From: Knufia peltigerae | Lineage: Eukaryota; Ascomycota; Eurotiomycetes; Chaetothyriales; Trichomeriaceae | Assembly: GCA_030247855.1 (NCBI GenBank) | Contig: JAPDRN010000077.1 | Location: forward strand, 1 to 64,000 | DNA length: 64,000 nucleotides | Direction of reading: 5' to 3' | Part shown: piece after piece, positions 25,550-35,221 of the stretch | Layout: each line of letters opens with the position of its first letter | Position numbering within the stretch: position 1 is the stretch's first letter | Notes under the pieces: generated by a model | The model's input: the letters and a program-made list of their open reading frames with translations, nothing else | Told to the model about the DNA's origin: nothing | Databases searched by the model: none | Made by a program: the position numbers and the translations under genes

Positions 25550-26416
25550 TCAGGTGACAGTGACTCCAGCCGGATCATCACCATTGTCGATTTCCCACCG
25601 CAGCTCGAACCTCAGCTCCAGCTGCTGTCCCGGCTGCAGCCGGGTGGGCGCCAGCGTGAAGCCATCGGGTGGGCCGGTCTGCGGCTCCACGCAGGTGGCG
25701 TGCGCCCCCCCGTCGTAGACCACCCAGTGATCGGTGTCGGCGCGCAGCCGCAGCCGCTGGCCGGCGGAAACCAGCGTGACCTCGCGATGGTTGATGAAGC
25801 AGTCGTCCCATGGGCCTTGCGCCGGATCCACGCAGGGCAGGACGGCGATGCCCTCCCCGTCGCGGGGGTACATCGCGGCTGGCGCGAACAGCAACCGATC
25901 CGGCTTGCGGAACCACGGGTGCCAGCCGAGCACGGCCGGCATCGACGTGTCGCCTGCCTGCACCGCCAGGCGCAGTTGCAGGCGGTCGGGCTGCACGTGG
26001 ATCCGCTGCAACGCCCTGCCCCCGAAGGGCCAATAGCCGTCCTCGGGAAGCTCCAGCGACAGCGAGGCGCCGTCCGGTTCAAGGCGGTCGATGCGCCAGG
26101 GCCGTGAGAAGCCAACGCCATGGATGGCGTGCATGCCGAAGTTCACCGGCAGCTGATAGGGCCTGCCATCGAAGCTGAAGCGGCCCTGCCGGATGCGCCC
26201 GGCCCAGGGGACCATCGGATAGCACCCCCAGCCGATGGTGGCCGCGTCCTGATGTTCGCTGACCAGCCACTCCACACGGTCGAAACGGATGCGGGCGATG
26301 CGTCCACCCGCTTCCGGCGCCACTGCCACCTCCAGCCTGCCCGCCCGCAACCAGTGCAGCGGACCTGCAGGCATTGCCGCCTGCGCATCATCCTGGGGAG
26401 ATGTCTCAGGCGCCAT
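25550..26416 (-). CDS. Aldose 1-epimerase family protein
   Basis: A 288-residue galactose mutarotase-like enzyme converting sugar anomers. Putative catalytic residues are the His in HAIHGVG and in GWHPWF and the Glu in CVEPQTGPP. ATG 26416 overlaps the end of the MFS-GH43 gene by 11 bp, so it is the last gene of the GH67 operon. Expected to equilibrate xylose or arabinose anomers released in the cytoplasm by the fused GH43. The frame is open to 26548 but that part lies inside the upstream gene. Confidence 0.9.
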   Translation of the reverse strand: MAPETSPQDDAQAAMPAGPLHWLRAGRLEVAVAPEAGGRIARIRFDRVEWLVSEHQDAATIGWGCYPMVPWAGRIRQGRFSFDGRPYQLPVNFGMHAIHGVGFSRPWRIDRLEPDGASLSLELPEDGYWPFGGRALQRIHVQPDRLQLRLAVQAGDTSMPAVLGWHPWFRKPDRLLFAPAAMYPRDGEGIAVLPCVDPAQGPWDDCFINHREVTLVSAGQRLRLRADTDHWVVYDGGAHATCVEPQTGPPDGFTLAPTRLQPGQQLELRFELRWEIDNGDDPAGVTVT

Positions 26417-28886
26417 AGGGATCGATGGTCCGGATGCTGCCGTCTGCTTCCATGTGCAGCGGTGTGCACTTGACCGAACGCAGGTGGGTGACCCCGCCAG
26501 ACAACAGCGCGTCGTGGTAGAACAGGTACCACTGCCCCCGGAACGCACAGATGGAGTGATGGGTGGTCCAGCCCACCACGGGAGTGAGGATCACGCCGCG
26601 ATAGGTGTACGGCCCGTACGGGCTGTCGCTGGTGGCATAGCACAGCAGGTGTGTGTCGCCGGTGGAGTACGACAGGTAGTACCCGCCCTGGTACTTGTGC
26701 AGCCACGGCCCTTCGAAGAAGCGACGTGCGTGGTCATCGGCGCGCAGCGGCTGTCCGTGCTCGTCCAGGATGACGATCTCACGCGTGGGTTCGGCCAACC
26801 GGGTCATGCTCGCGTCCAGTCGCGCGATACGCGGGCCCAGTGCCGGCGCGTCGCCAGCAGGTTCTTCATGCGCCGGGTCGTAGCGGTTGTCCCGGTATTT
26901 CTGCAGCTGGCCACCCCAGATGCCACCGAAACAGAGGTAGTGCGTGCCGTCGTCGTCCTCGAACACGGCCGGGTCGATCGAGTACGCGCCCTCGATGGGC
27001 TCTGGCTCGGCGGTGAATGGCCCCTCCGGCCGATCCGCCGCTGCAACGCCGATGCGGAACATGCCGTGGGCGTCCTTGGCCGGGAAGTACAGGTAGTAGC
27101 GGCCATCGCGGAAGGCGGCATCCGGTGCCCACATCTGCTGGCTGGCCCAAGGCACGTCGCGCACATGCAGTGCCACGCCGCAGTCGGTGGCCTCGCCCTC
27201 CGGTGTGTCCATCCGCAGCACGTGGTAGTCCTGCATGCCGAAGTGCCCGCCCTCATCGTCGAAGGGGGCGCCGCTGTCGATGTCGTGCGATGGATAGAGG
27301 TACACCCGCCCCTCGAATACGTGGGCCGAAGGGTCGGCGGTGTAGATGTGCGTTACCAGTGGTTGCGAGATGGCGTGTGCTGCCAGCTGATCCAGACTGC
27401 GGCCCTGTCGCCGCGACTGCAGGTCCTGCTCGATGCGGGTCTCCATGCGCTTGTTGATCTCATAGAGGAACAGCAGCGCCACCGCGGCCAGGAACGGAAT
27501 GGCGCAGTAGACGCTTACTGTCAGGCGGATGCCGTCCACCACGGCTTCGGGCTGTTGCGGTGCGCCTGCCTGGTAGCCGTGGTGGGCGAGGATGCCGGCG
27601 ACCAGCGCACCACCGATGCTGAGCCCGATCTTCAGGCCACACAGCATCGCCGAGAAGACGATCGCGGTGGCACGGCGGTGGTTCTTCCATTCGGAATAGT
27701 CGGCGACGTCGGCGATCATCGCCCACAGCAGCGGGATGGTGATGCCGTAGCAGAACCCGTGCAGCATGAAGGCAGCGAAAGCCACGGCAACCGCCGTGGG
27801 CGGAAAGAAATAGAACGCCAGCAGGAATGCGGTGGACACCAGCAACGCACCACCAAAGACATCACGCTTGCCGAACCGGTCGGCCACGCGACGCGATACG
27901 CCGATGCCCAGGATCATGCAGACGATGCCGCAGGCGTTGAACAAACTGAATGCCGACGTTGCCGGATCCTTCGGCCAGGCGAACCCGGACAGGCCCACGC
28001 CGTTGAGTGCCGCGTTGACGGCGGCAATGAAGCGGTTGAACCCGGAGCTGTCGAGAAAACCCGCCAAGGCGGCTTCGCTCATGTAGTACTGGAAGTAGTA
28101 GACGTAGGTGCCGCCCTTCAGGGACAGGTTGATGAAGACCAGGATGGTGAGGGCCAGCATCACCTTCCATGGTCGGTTGCGCAGCAGGTCGGACAGGTCC
28201 TGCAGCACGCCAGCGGTCTGTTCCTTCGCCGGCACGATGCGCTCGCGCGTGGTGGCGAAGGTGATCAGGAAGAACACCGTTCCCACTACCGCGAACACGG
28301 TCATGACCCGCTCGAAGCCCAGCACGCGGTCGCCGTCGCCGAGGATCAACACCAGCGGCAACAGCAGCACCTGGATGATGAACTGCGCGACCATCACCGC
28401 CACGAAGCGGTAGGCCGACAGGCTGTTGCGCTGGGCCATGCTGCCGGTGAGCACGCCGCTGAGCGCCGAATACGGCAGGTTGTTGGCCGCATACACGAGC
28501 ATCAGCAGGCCGTAGGTGGTCACGGCGTAGATGATCTTGCCGCGCGGCGCCAGGTCGGGAGTGCTGAAGGCAAGCAGCGACAGCGCCCCGAATGGAAGTG
28601 CGGTCCACAGGATCCACGGACGGAACTTGCCCCACCGGCTGGCCGTCCGATCGGCGGCGATGCCGATCAGCGGGGTGAACACGAACGCACCGATCACGCC
28701 GATCACGAAGATGATCGTTGCGGCCGTGGCCGGCGGCAGCCGGAACACATCGGTGTAGAAGAACGCGAGATACGTGATCAGCGTCTGGAAGATCAGGTTC
28801 GCCGCGAGGTCGCCCAGGCTGTAGCCGAGCTTTTCCCGGATGGACAGCGTGTGCTCGGTGCTTTCCATGCGACGTGCATCAGTCAC
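26406..28886 (-). CDS. Fusion of GPH-type sugar MFS transporter and GH43 glycosidase
   Basis: An uninterrupted 826-residue frame joining two functions. Residues about 1-480 are a 12-helix GPH (glycoside-pentoside-hexuronide) symporter with GYSLGDLAANLIFQ, RWGKFRPWI and ADYSEWK. After an amphipathic linker ending near residue 500 comes a GH43 five-bladed propeller with YTADPSAHV (base Asp), YSIDPAVFEDDDG (second Asp) and FFEGPWLHKY (acid Glu). Both termini of the carrier are cytoplasmic, so the hydrolase should act as imported oligosaccharides emerge. I chose GTG 28886: GGAGG lies six bases away and it overlaps the GH3 stop; ATG 28868 is an alternative. No frameshift joins the parts. Confidence 0.93.
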   Translation of the reverse strand: MTDARRMESTEHTLSIREKLGYSLGDLAANLIFQTLITYLAFFYTDVFRLPPATAATIIFVIGVIGAFVFTPLIGIAADRTASRWGKFRPWILWTALPFGALSLLAFSTPDLAPRGKIIYAVTTYGLLMLVYAANNLPYSALSGVLTGSMAQRNSLSAYRFVAVMVAQFIIQVLLLPLVLILGDGDRVLGFERVMTVFAVVGTVFFLITFATTRERIVPAKEQTAGVLQDLSDLLRNRPWKVMLALTILVFINLSLKGGTYVYYFQYYMSEAALAGFLDSSGFNRFIAAVNAALNGVGLSGFAWPKDPATSAFSLFNACGIVCMILGIGVSRRVADRFGKRDVFGGALLVSTAFLLAFYFFPPTAVAVAFAAFMLHGFCYGITIPLLWAMIADVADYSEWKNHRRATAIVFSAMLCGLKIGLSIGGALVAGILAHHGYQAGAPQQPEAVVDGIRLTVSVYCAIPFLAAVALLFLYEINKRMETRIEQDLQSRRQGRSLDQLAAHAISQPLVTHIYTADPSAHVFEGRVYLYPSHDIDSGAPFDDEGGHFGMQDYHVLRMDTPEGEATDCGVALHVRDVPWASQQMWAPDAAFRDGRYYLYFPAKDAHGMFRIGVAAADRPEGPFTAEPEPIEGAYSIDPAVFEDDDGTHYLCFGGIWGGQLQKYRDNRYDPAHEEPAGDAPALGPRIARLDASMTRLAEPTREIVILDEHGQPLRADDHARRFFEGPWLHKYQGGYYLSYSTGDTHLLCYATSDSPYGPYTYRGVILTPVVGWTTHHSICAFRGQWYLFYHDALLSGGVTHLRSVKCTPLHMEADGSIRTIDPYGA

Positions 28887-31551
28887 GGTTGGCCTCCACG
28901 CGGAACCCGCCCTTCGCACGGATGTCGGCGCTGGAGCTTCCTACCCTCAGTTCATACGGACCCGCCGGCACCGCATAGCCGCCGCGCGCTTCGTCATACT
29001 GGCGCAGGTCCTGCTGTGCCTGCAGATCGAACGCTATGGTGCGCCGCTCGCCGGCGGCCAGATGGACGCGCTGGAAGCCGCGCAATGTCTGGCGCGCGTC
29101 GCCGGGGCCCGCCTGCGGCCGTCGTACATACAGCTGCACCACTTCGTCGCCGGCACGCTTGCCGGTGTTGGTGATCTCGACCTGCACCCTGAGCTTGCCG
29201 TCGTGGGTGATGCGCGGCGAATCAAGCTGCAGCCTGCCGTAGTCGAAGCGGGTGTACGACAGCCCGTGACCGAACGGATACAGCGGCGTGCCGCGGAAGT
29301 AGCGGTAGGTGCGGCCTTCCATCGTGTAGTCGTCGAACGCGGGCAATGTGTCGTCCGCCCTGTAGAAGGTCACCGGCAGGCGCCCGCCGGGATTAACTTC
29401 GCCGAACAGCGCCTGGCCGACGGCGGTGCCGCCGCGTTGGCCGGGATACCAGCTCATCAGGATGGCGGACAGATTCTGTTGCGCCCATTCCACCGCCATG
29501 GCCGCGCCACCCGTGAGGACCATCACCACCGGCTTGCCGGTGGTGTGCAGCGCTTCCAGCAGCGTGCGTTGTGGCGCGGGCAGGCGCAGGTCGGTACGGT
29601 CCCCGCCGGCAAATCCCGGGTAGTTGACCTTCATTTCTTCGCCTTCGACGTCGCCGGTGAGTCCGCCCACGAACACCACCACATCGGCGTTGCGCGCGGC
29701 CTCCAGCGCCGCTTCGAACGGCGGTTTGGCACCGGGCATCCGCCACCCCAGGCGGACGCCGGCATCGCGCTCGGCGTCGAAGTACTCAAGCCTCAGGTCA
29801 TAGGCGCGGCCGGCCTGCAGGTCCAGGTCCAGGCCATCGCCGTGCAGGCGATCACTGTTGGCCCAGTGGTCGAGCACCCGCTTGCCGTCCACGTAGAGGC
29901 GGAAACCATCGTCGGCGGCCGCCTCGATCCGGTAGCGCCCCGAAACGGGCGGCAGCAACTGTCCAGTCCAGCGGATGCTGAAACCATCGCTGGGGATGCC
30001 CTGCCCCGGCGCGGCTTCACCACGGGCCAGCAGGTTGTCGGTCGGGGAACCCCGGTCCCAGCGGAATCCGATCTGGGCATCGGTGCGGACCAATGCCGGC
30101 GTGCCTGAAAGATCAGCGGTACGGAAGTACTCGCCGCGCAGGCCGCGCTCCGGCGAGTCAGCCGACGGGCGCAGGTAGGTTGCTTCGATCAAGGGCGTGG
30201 CGCTGGGATCGTCGCGCCCTTCAACCAGGTCCACGCCCCGTGCGTAGCTCACCTCGATGCTCTTGGCGGCATCGCGGATGCCCTGCAGCACGGTGACCGG
30301 CGCGGCCGGGGTGCCGAAGTAGTTGCCCAGCAGTGCCATGGTGTCATCGGCGGTGGGGCCGATCACGGCGATGCGCTTGAGGTTGCGGGACAGCGGCAGC
30401 ACACCATCGTTTTTCAGCAGCACCAGCGATTCCTGGGCGGCCTTCAGGGCCAGCGCATCGTGTGCCGGGGCCTGGTTGACCGACGCGGGAATCTGCGCCC
30501 AGCGCACGCGCTCGGGTGGATCGAACATGCCCAGCCGCATCCGCGCGGCAAACAGACGAGTCACCGCATCGTCGATCTCCGCCTCGCTGATCAGGCCCTG
30601 CCGCACGGCGGCTGGCAGCGTGGCGTATTCCTGGCCGCACTCCAGTTCGGTGCCATTCCTGACCGCCAACGCGGCCGCTGCTTCGCGGCTGGGAACGATC
30701 CGGTGATGCTTCCAGATGTCGACGATGGCCCAGCAGTCGGAAACCACGTAGCCCTTGAAGCCCCAATCGCGACGCAGCACATCGCGCAGCAGGAAGCGGC
30801 TGGCGCTGGCGGACTCGCCATACACCCGGTTGTAGGCACCCATCACCGCGTCCACCTGGCCCTCCTTCACCAGCGCCTCGAACGCCGGCAGGTAGGTGTC
30901 ATACAGGTCGCGCTTGCTGGGGCGGGCATCGAAGTGGTGGCGATCAGCTTCGGGACCGCTGTGCACGGCCAGGTGCTTGGCGGTGGCGTCGAGCTTGCGG
31001 TACACCGGGTCGTCACCCTGCAGGCCTTGCACGAAGGCTACGCCCATGCGGGCGGTGAGGTACGGGTCCTCGCCGTAGGTTTCCTGGCCGCGGCCCCATC
31101 GCGGGTCACGGAAGATGTTGATGTTTGGCGACCAGTAGGTCAGCCCCTGATAGCGGCCATGCGAGCCTTCGCGGAGGAACTGGTGGTGCTTGGCCCGGGC
31201 CTCGTCGCTGATGGTGCTGGCCACCTGCCCCATCAGCGGCACATCGAAGGTGGCCGCCAGGCCGATGGCCTGCGGGAACACGGTGGCCTGCCCTGCCCGC
31301 GCCACGCCATGCAGGCCCTCGTTCCACCAGTCGTAGGCGGGAACGCCCAGGCGCTCGATTGCGGGCGCAGCGTTCTGCATCTGCGCTGCCTTCTCTTCCA
31401 GGGTCATCCGTGCGACCAGGGCGGCGGCGCGGCTTTCAACGCTGGCCGAGGTGTCGAGCCAAGGCACAGGCTCGGTAGCGTGACCGGTCGTTGCCAGCGC
31501 GATGGCAGCGCACAGGACAAGTGTGTGGAAGATGGGAGTGCGCGTCATCAT
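28879..31551 (-). CDS. GH3 beta-xylosidase/glucosidase with PA14 domain
   Basis: An 890-residue exported GH3 enzyme (signal peptide about 1-25). The nucleophile Asp lies in VVSDCWAI near residue 271 and the GH3 alpha/beta sandwich follows. A PA14-type carbohydrate-binding domain is inserted at about 470-600 (LRGEYFRTADLSG ... GYRIEAAADDGFRLYVDG), then an Fn3-like C-terminus. Xylosidases of xylan loci have this plan and trim xylo-oligosaccharides in the periplasm. It overlaps GH43 upstream (TGATG) and the fusion gene downstream, so the operon is tightly packed. Beta-xylosidase over beta-glucosidase is inferred from context. Confidence 0.92.
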   Translation of the reverse strand: MMTRTPIFHTLVLCAAIALATTGHATEPVPWLDTSASVESRAAALVARMTLEEKAAQMQNAAPAIERLGVPAYDWWNEGLHGVARAGQATVFPQAIGLAATFDVPLMGQVASTISDEARAKHHQFLREGSHGRYQGLTYWSPNINIFRDPRWGRGQETYGEDPYLTARMGVAFVQGLQGDDPVYRKLDATAKHLAVHSGPEADRHHFDARPSKRDLYDTYLPAFEALVKEGQVDAVMGAYNRVYGESASASRFLLRDVLRRDWGFKGYVVSDCWAIVDIWKHHRIVPSREAAAALAVRNGTELECGQEYATLPAAVRQGLISEAEIDDAVTRLFAARMRLGMFDPPERVRWAQIPASVNQAPAHDALALKAAQESLVLLKNDGVLPLSRNLKRIAVIGPTADDTMALLGNYFGTPAAPVTVLQGIRDAAKSIEVSYARGVDLVEGRDDPSATPLIEATYLRPSADSPERGLRGEYFRTADLSGTPALVRTDAQIGFRWDRGSPTDNLLARGEAAPGQGIPSDGFSIRWTGQLLPPVSGRYRIEAAADDGFRLYVDGKRVLDHWANSDRLHGDGLDLDLQAGRAYDLRLEYFDAERDAGVRLGWRMPGAKPPFEAALEAARNADVVVFVGGLTGDVEGEEMKVNYPGFAGGDRTDLRLPAPQRTLLEALHTTGKPVVMVLTGGAAMAVEWAQQNLSAILMSWYPGQRGGTAVGQALFGEVNPGGRLPVTFYRADDTLPAFDDYTMEGRTYRYFRGTPLYPFGHGLSYTRFDYGRLQLDSPRITHDGKLRVQVEITNTGKRAGDEVVQLYVRRPQAGPGDARQTLRGFQRVHLAAGERRTIAFDLQAQQDLRQYDEARGGYAVPAGPYELRVGSSSADIRAKGGFRVEANRD

Positions 31552-33239
31552 TTGCTCCTCAAGGCACGCTCGTCGCGCGCGAATGGTCCCAGCAGCGCGC
31601 CGACGAAGCCGCCTGCACGATCCGTACTCAATACCGTTCCGTCCACGTTCCCGGCCAGCGACTGCCAGCCACGCCCATCACCGCTGTCGAAGGCGAACGC
31701 GTACCTGCCTTCGTCGCCGGCGATCTTCAGGCGCAGCGACGCGGTTGCCATCGCCTCACGTGTTGCCAGTGTGCGGGTAGCGCCGCTGCCGTCGCGCGCT
31801 TCGAGGAAGACCGCCACGCGGTCACCGCCGACGCTGCGGACGCCCAGGAAGTACCAGTGCGTCTCGTTCTGGAAAGCTGCCAGGCCGGCGGCCACGCCTG
31901 CTGCCGGGCGGGTCATATCGGTACTGGCCTCGAAGCGCAGGTGCTGCTGGCGTCGGCCGAGGAACGCGGGGTTGCGCAGCGTGTCCAGGTTCTCCGCCAG
32001 CGGATGCACGGCCAGCGACCCCGGCCGCTCGCGCAGGTCCGCCCACGGCTGCTGGGGGATGCGCACGCGCAGCCAGCCGCTGCCGAGTGTCGGCGCGTCG
32101 AATTCGTCGCGCTCGGTGAAGTTGCCGGTGGACGGCGCCTGCGACGCGTCGCCCCGCATCCACGAGGGCGCTTTGGCCACATACGGAATAGTCTGCGTGG
32201 CCGGCAGGATCACCGGCCAGCCGTCCTGCCATTGCACCGGCAGCAGAAAGGTCTCCCGCCCGGTGTTGTAGTGGCGGATGTCGTAGTTGCGGCTGGCAAG
32301 GAACACCGCCCACCAGGAGCCGTCCGGCCCCTCCACCAGGTCCGCATGTCCGGCATTGGTGATCGGCAACGGCCTGTCGGCGGGCAGGTCACGCTGGGTG
32401 AGAATCGGATTGCCCGCATACGGCACGTAGGGCCCCCACACATCACGGCTGCGCAGCACCACCTGCGAATGTTGCGGCCCGGTGCCGCCTTCCGCGTCGG
32501 AGAGGTAGTACCAGCCATCGCGTTGGTAGATGTGCGGCCCCTCGATCCAGATCGGGTTCCTGGCCGGCTCCACCCCGCCGTCGATCAACACCTTGCGGGG
32601 ACCTACCGGGGCGAAGGTCGCCAGATCAATCTGCTGCATCCAGATGGCACGGTGGCCCTCGTAACGTGGCGGGCCAGGCGGTACATCGTTGTTGAGCAGA
32701 TACACGGTGCCGTCGTTGTCGAAGAACAATGACGGATCGATCCCATCGATGCCAGGCAGCCAGTGCGGGTCGGACCAGGGACCGGCAGGATCACGGGCGG
32801 TAGCGATGAAGTTGCCGCCGCTGTCGACGGCCGTGGTGACCACGTAGAACATGCCGTCGTGGTAACTGATGGCCGGCGCGAAGATACCGCGCGACACGCC
32901 CAGTCCGTCGAAGTCCAGCTGCGACGGTCGGTCGATCACATTGCCGATCTGCTTCCAGTGCACCAGGTCCACGCTTTCGAACACCGGAATGCCCGGGAAG
33001 TAGGTGAAGCTGGAATTGACCAGATAGAAGCGCCCGTTTGCGGCGACGACACTGGGGTCGGCATGGAACCCGGCAAGAATCGGGTTGCGATAATGCCCGG
33101 CCGGCAAAGGCGCATCGAATGCCGCGTCGAGACCGCGGTACTCGAACCAGTCGAAGTAGACCGGCGGCGCGGGCGCCGCTGCCCACGCCTGCGGCAAGCT
33201 GGAAGACAACACGAGCAGTGAGGCCAGCAGCAGGCGCAT
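31548..33239 (-). CDS. Secreted GH43 beta-xylosidase/arabinofuranosidase
   Basis: A 563-residue exported GH43 enzyme with signal peptide MRLLLASLLVLSSSLPQAWA. Catalytic acids are placed in FHADPSVV, GIDPSLFF and WIEGPHIY. After the propeller (to about 340) is a beta-sandwich of the XynB C-terminal type (DEFDAPTLGSGWLRVR onwards). It should remove xylose or arabinose from xylan oligosaccharides in the periplasm. ATG 33239 overlaps the esterase stop (TGATG). Part of the GH67 operon. The exact specificity is not readable from sequence. Confidence 0.92.
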   Translation of the reverse strand: MRLLLASLLVLSSSLPQAWAAAPAPPVYFDWFEYRGLDAAFDAPLPAGHYRNPILAGFHADPSVVAANGRFYLVNSSFTYFPGIPVFESVDLVHWKQIGNVIDRPSQLDFDGLGVSRGIFAPAISYHDGMFYVVTTAVDSGGNFIATARDPAGPWSDPHWLPGIDGIDPSLFFDNDGTVYLLNNDVPPGPPRYEGHRAIWMQQIDLATFAPVGPRKVLIDGGVEPARNPIWIEGPHIYQRDGWYYLSDAEGGTGPQHSQVVLRSRDVWGPYVPYAGNPILTQRDLPADRPLPITNAGHADLVEGPDGSWWAVFLASRNYDIRHYNTGRETFLLPVQWQDGWPVILPATQTIPYVAKAPSWMRGDASQAPSTGNFTERDEFDAPTLGSGWLRVRIPQQPWADLRERPGSLAVHPLAENLDTLRNPAFLGRRQQHLRFEASTDMTRPAAGVAAGLAAFQNETHWYFLGVRSVGGDRVAVFLEARDGSGATRTLATREAMATASLRLKIAGDEGRYAFAFDSGDGRGWQSLAGNVDGTVLSTDRAGGFVGALLGPFARDERALRSK

Positions 33240-35221
33240 CAGGGAACCTCCGCAGGAGAAATGGAAAGCTCGAACGGGCCGGCGGGCGCGCCGCTGCTGT
33301 CGCGCAGCGTGCACACCGGGCCATCGGCCCAGCAGTAGCGCACGCGCCCGCCCGCGTCAGCCGGCGGGCTGCGCAGCACGACGTCGTGCCCGTCCAGCAC
33401 CGCGTCGGCGTAGTGGCAGTGGCGCGCATCGACGTCGCACAGCTCGAAGCCGATGGGGCCGTTCGCGCCGGTCGTGACCAGAGCGCCGGCCACGTCGTCG
33501 AACGCGATACGTACACCGGCCCGCGTGGCCGATGCCTGGCGCGCTATCGGGCCGGACGGCGCTACGCCGCGCTCGCCATAGACCACATGACGCGCCACCC
33601 GCGCCAGCCGCCGCCCCAGTTCCTGCTTGTTCGGCGGGTGGATGTCGTAGGCATCGCCGATATCAATGGCCACGGCCAGCCCGGTGTGCGGATCTTCCGC
33701 TGCGGCGAGCCGCTGCGCCTCGCGCACCTGCGCCCAGCCACTTTCAACCGGCGCCTCGGGTGGCTGGCCATAGCCGGCCAACTGCACCAGCAGCAGCGGC
33801 GTCTGCGCGCCGAACCGCCCCCGCCAGTCGTCACGCAGGCTGCGCAGGCGTGCGAGGTATGCCGTTGCGTCGCCGGTATTGGATTCACCCTGGTACCACA
33901 GCACTCCACGCAGGCCATAGGCGCCCAGCGGCGCGATCATGCCGTTGTACAGCGTCGATAGACCCGTGGCAGCGTGCCACGGTGCCAGCGGCGGCGCCTG
34001 TGCGCCGGGCGCCACCCGGTACTGCCAGCGGACATCCAGCTCGATGCGCGTACCGTCATCCAGGCCGATGGCGTGCGCACTCGCGGGCCCTGCAAGCCCA
34101 CCGTCACCGTAGGTATCCAGGACATTGATCACCACCGTGTTGGCTCCGGCGTTCAGCAAGCCGGCTGGCAGCGCATAGGTTCGCCGCTCACCTGCACCGT
34201 ACTGGCTACCCACGGCCACGCCGTTCACCCAGGTCATGTCCGTCTCGTCAATGGGCCCGAGCTCAAGCTGTGCGCGCTTGGCTGCCTGGTCGGCGCTCAG
34301 GGTCGCCTGGCTGCGGTACCAGACCATGCCGTTGTAACCGGCCAGCGCTGGCACGTCCCAGCGCTCCCACGCCCCGAGCGTGGTGGGTGCGCGTTGCCAT
34401 CCGCTGCTGTCGCTGCCTGGCTGCCAGGGTGCATCGGCGGCGACGGCACCGGCGCGATGGGCCCACCAGTGCTGCCACTGCTGGTCCCAACGCTCGTTTG
34501 CCGCAGCCGGATCCCGCGCGTACAGCGCGAGCACGTCAAGGGCTGGGCCCAGGCCGCCCTGCATGCGCAGGGCATCGCTGCTGGTCCAGGCTTCGATACG
34601 CGAGCCGCCCCACGCTGCCTGGATCAGCCCCATCGGAACGTCAACGGTCTTCCGCAGTTCACGCGCAAAGTAGAAACACGCGGCGGAAAAGTCGCGCACC
34701 GTGTCCGGTGACGCAGGGCGCCATGCCACAGACGCGGGAAAATTACTCTGTGGTGAAACCGCCGCCGCCTTCGGCACGGCGAACAGGCGGATCCCCGGTT
34801 CCGTGACGGAGGCGATCTCGCTGCCTGCATCAAGCGCGCGCCACATCGGAAGCTCCATGTTCGACTGCCCGGAACACAACCAGACATCGCCGATCTGCAC
34901 GTCGCGCACGATCTGGCTGGCGTGCCCGGACCGGACCGACATTTCGTAAGGTCCGCCGGCTGCGGCAGGCGGCAGCGTTGCGTGCCAGCGGCCATCGGCA
35001 GCCGCGTTCGTGCTGACAGTGCGCCCTGCAAACGCCACGGAAACCGGGGCGCCCGGCGTGGCCTGGCCCCATACCGGAATTGGCCGGTCACGCTGCAGCA
35101 CGGCGTGATCCTGGAACAGCGGATGCAGCAGCGCCCTCCCTGGTTCCTGTGCCGCTGCACGCGTGGCGCAGCCGCCCATGGCAACCACCAGCAGCCAGCC
35201 CACCCACGACGTCGGCTTCAT
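33239..35221 (-). CDS. Sialate O-acetylesterase-like SGNH esterase (likely xylan acetylesterase)
   Basis: A 660-residue exported SGNH-type esterase. The signal region ends with VAMGGC, a possible lipoprotein site. Block I is CSGQSNMELPMW (Ser nucleophile), a later block carries YQGESNTG, and the Asp-His pair is in DIHPPNK. In a xylan operon it most likely deacetylates xylan or its oligosaccharides so GH67, GH43 and GH3 can act. The ATG has AGGAG seven bases upstream and overlaps the GH67 stop (ATGA). The frame upstream of 35221 lies inside the GH67 gene and is not coding. Confidence 0.9.
   Translation of the reverse strand: MKPTSWVGWLLVVAMGGCATRAAAQEPGRALLHPLFQDHAVLQRDRPIPVWGQATPGAPVSVAFAGRTVSTNAAADGRWHATLPPAAAGGPYEMSVRSGHASQIVRDVQIGDVWLCSGQSNMELPMWRALDAGSEIASVTEPGIRLFAVPKAAAVSPQSNFPASVAWRPASPDTVRDFSAACFYFARELRKTVDVPMGLIQAAWGGSRIEAWTSSDALRMQGGLGPALDVLALYARDPAAANERWDQQWQHWWAHRAGAVAADAPWQPGSDSSGWQRAPTTLGAWERWDVPALAGYNGMVWYRSQATLSADQAAKRAQLELGPIDETDMTWVNGVAVGSQYGAGERRTYALPAGLLNAGANTVVINVLDTYGDGGLAGPASAHAIGLDDGTRIELDVRWQYRVAPGAQAPPLAPWHAATGLSTLYNGMIAPLGAYGLRGVLWYQGESNTGDATAYLARLRSLRDDWRGRFGAQTPLLLVQLAGYGQPPEAPVESGWAQVREAQRLAAAEDPHTGLAVAIDIGDAYDIHPPNKQELGRRLARVARHVVYGERGVAPSGPIARQASATRAGVRIAFDDVAGALVTTGANGPIGFELCDVDARHCHYADAVLDGHDVVLRSPPADAGGRVRYCWADGPVCTLRDSSGAPAGPFELSISPAEVP

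Noticed and set aside
26289..29174. 961-codon plus-strand open frame
   Set aside because: Antisense to the MFS-GH43 gene; composition (His, Arg, Gln, Gly) is typical of a shadow frame, and the minus frame has clear domains.
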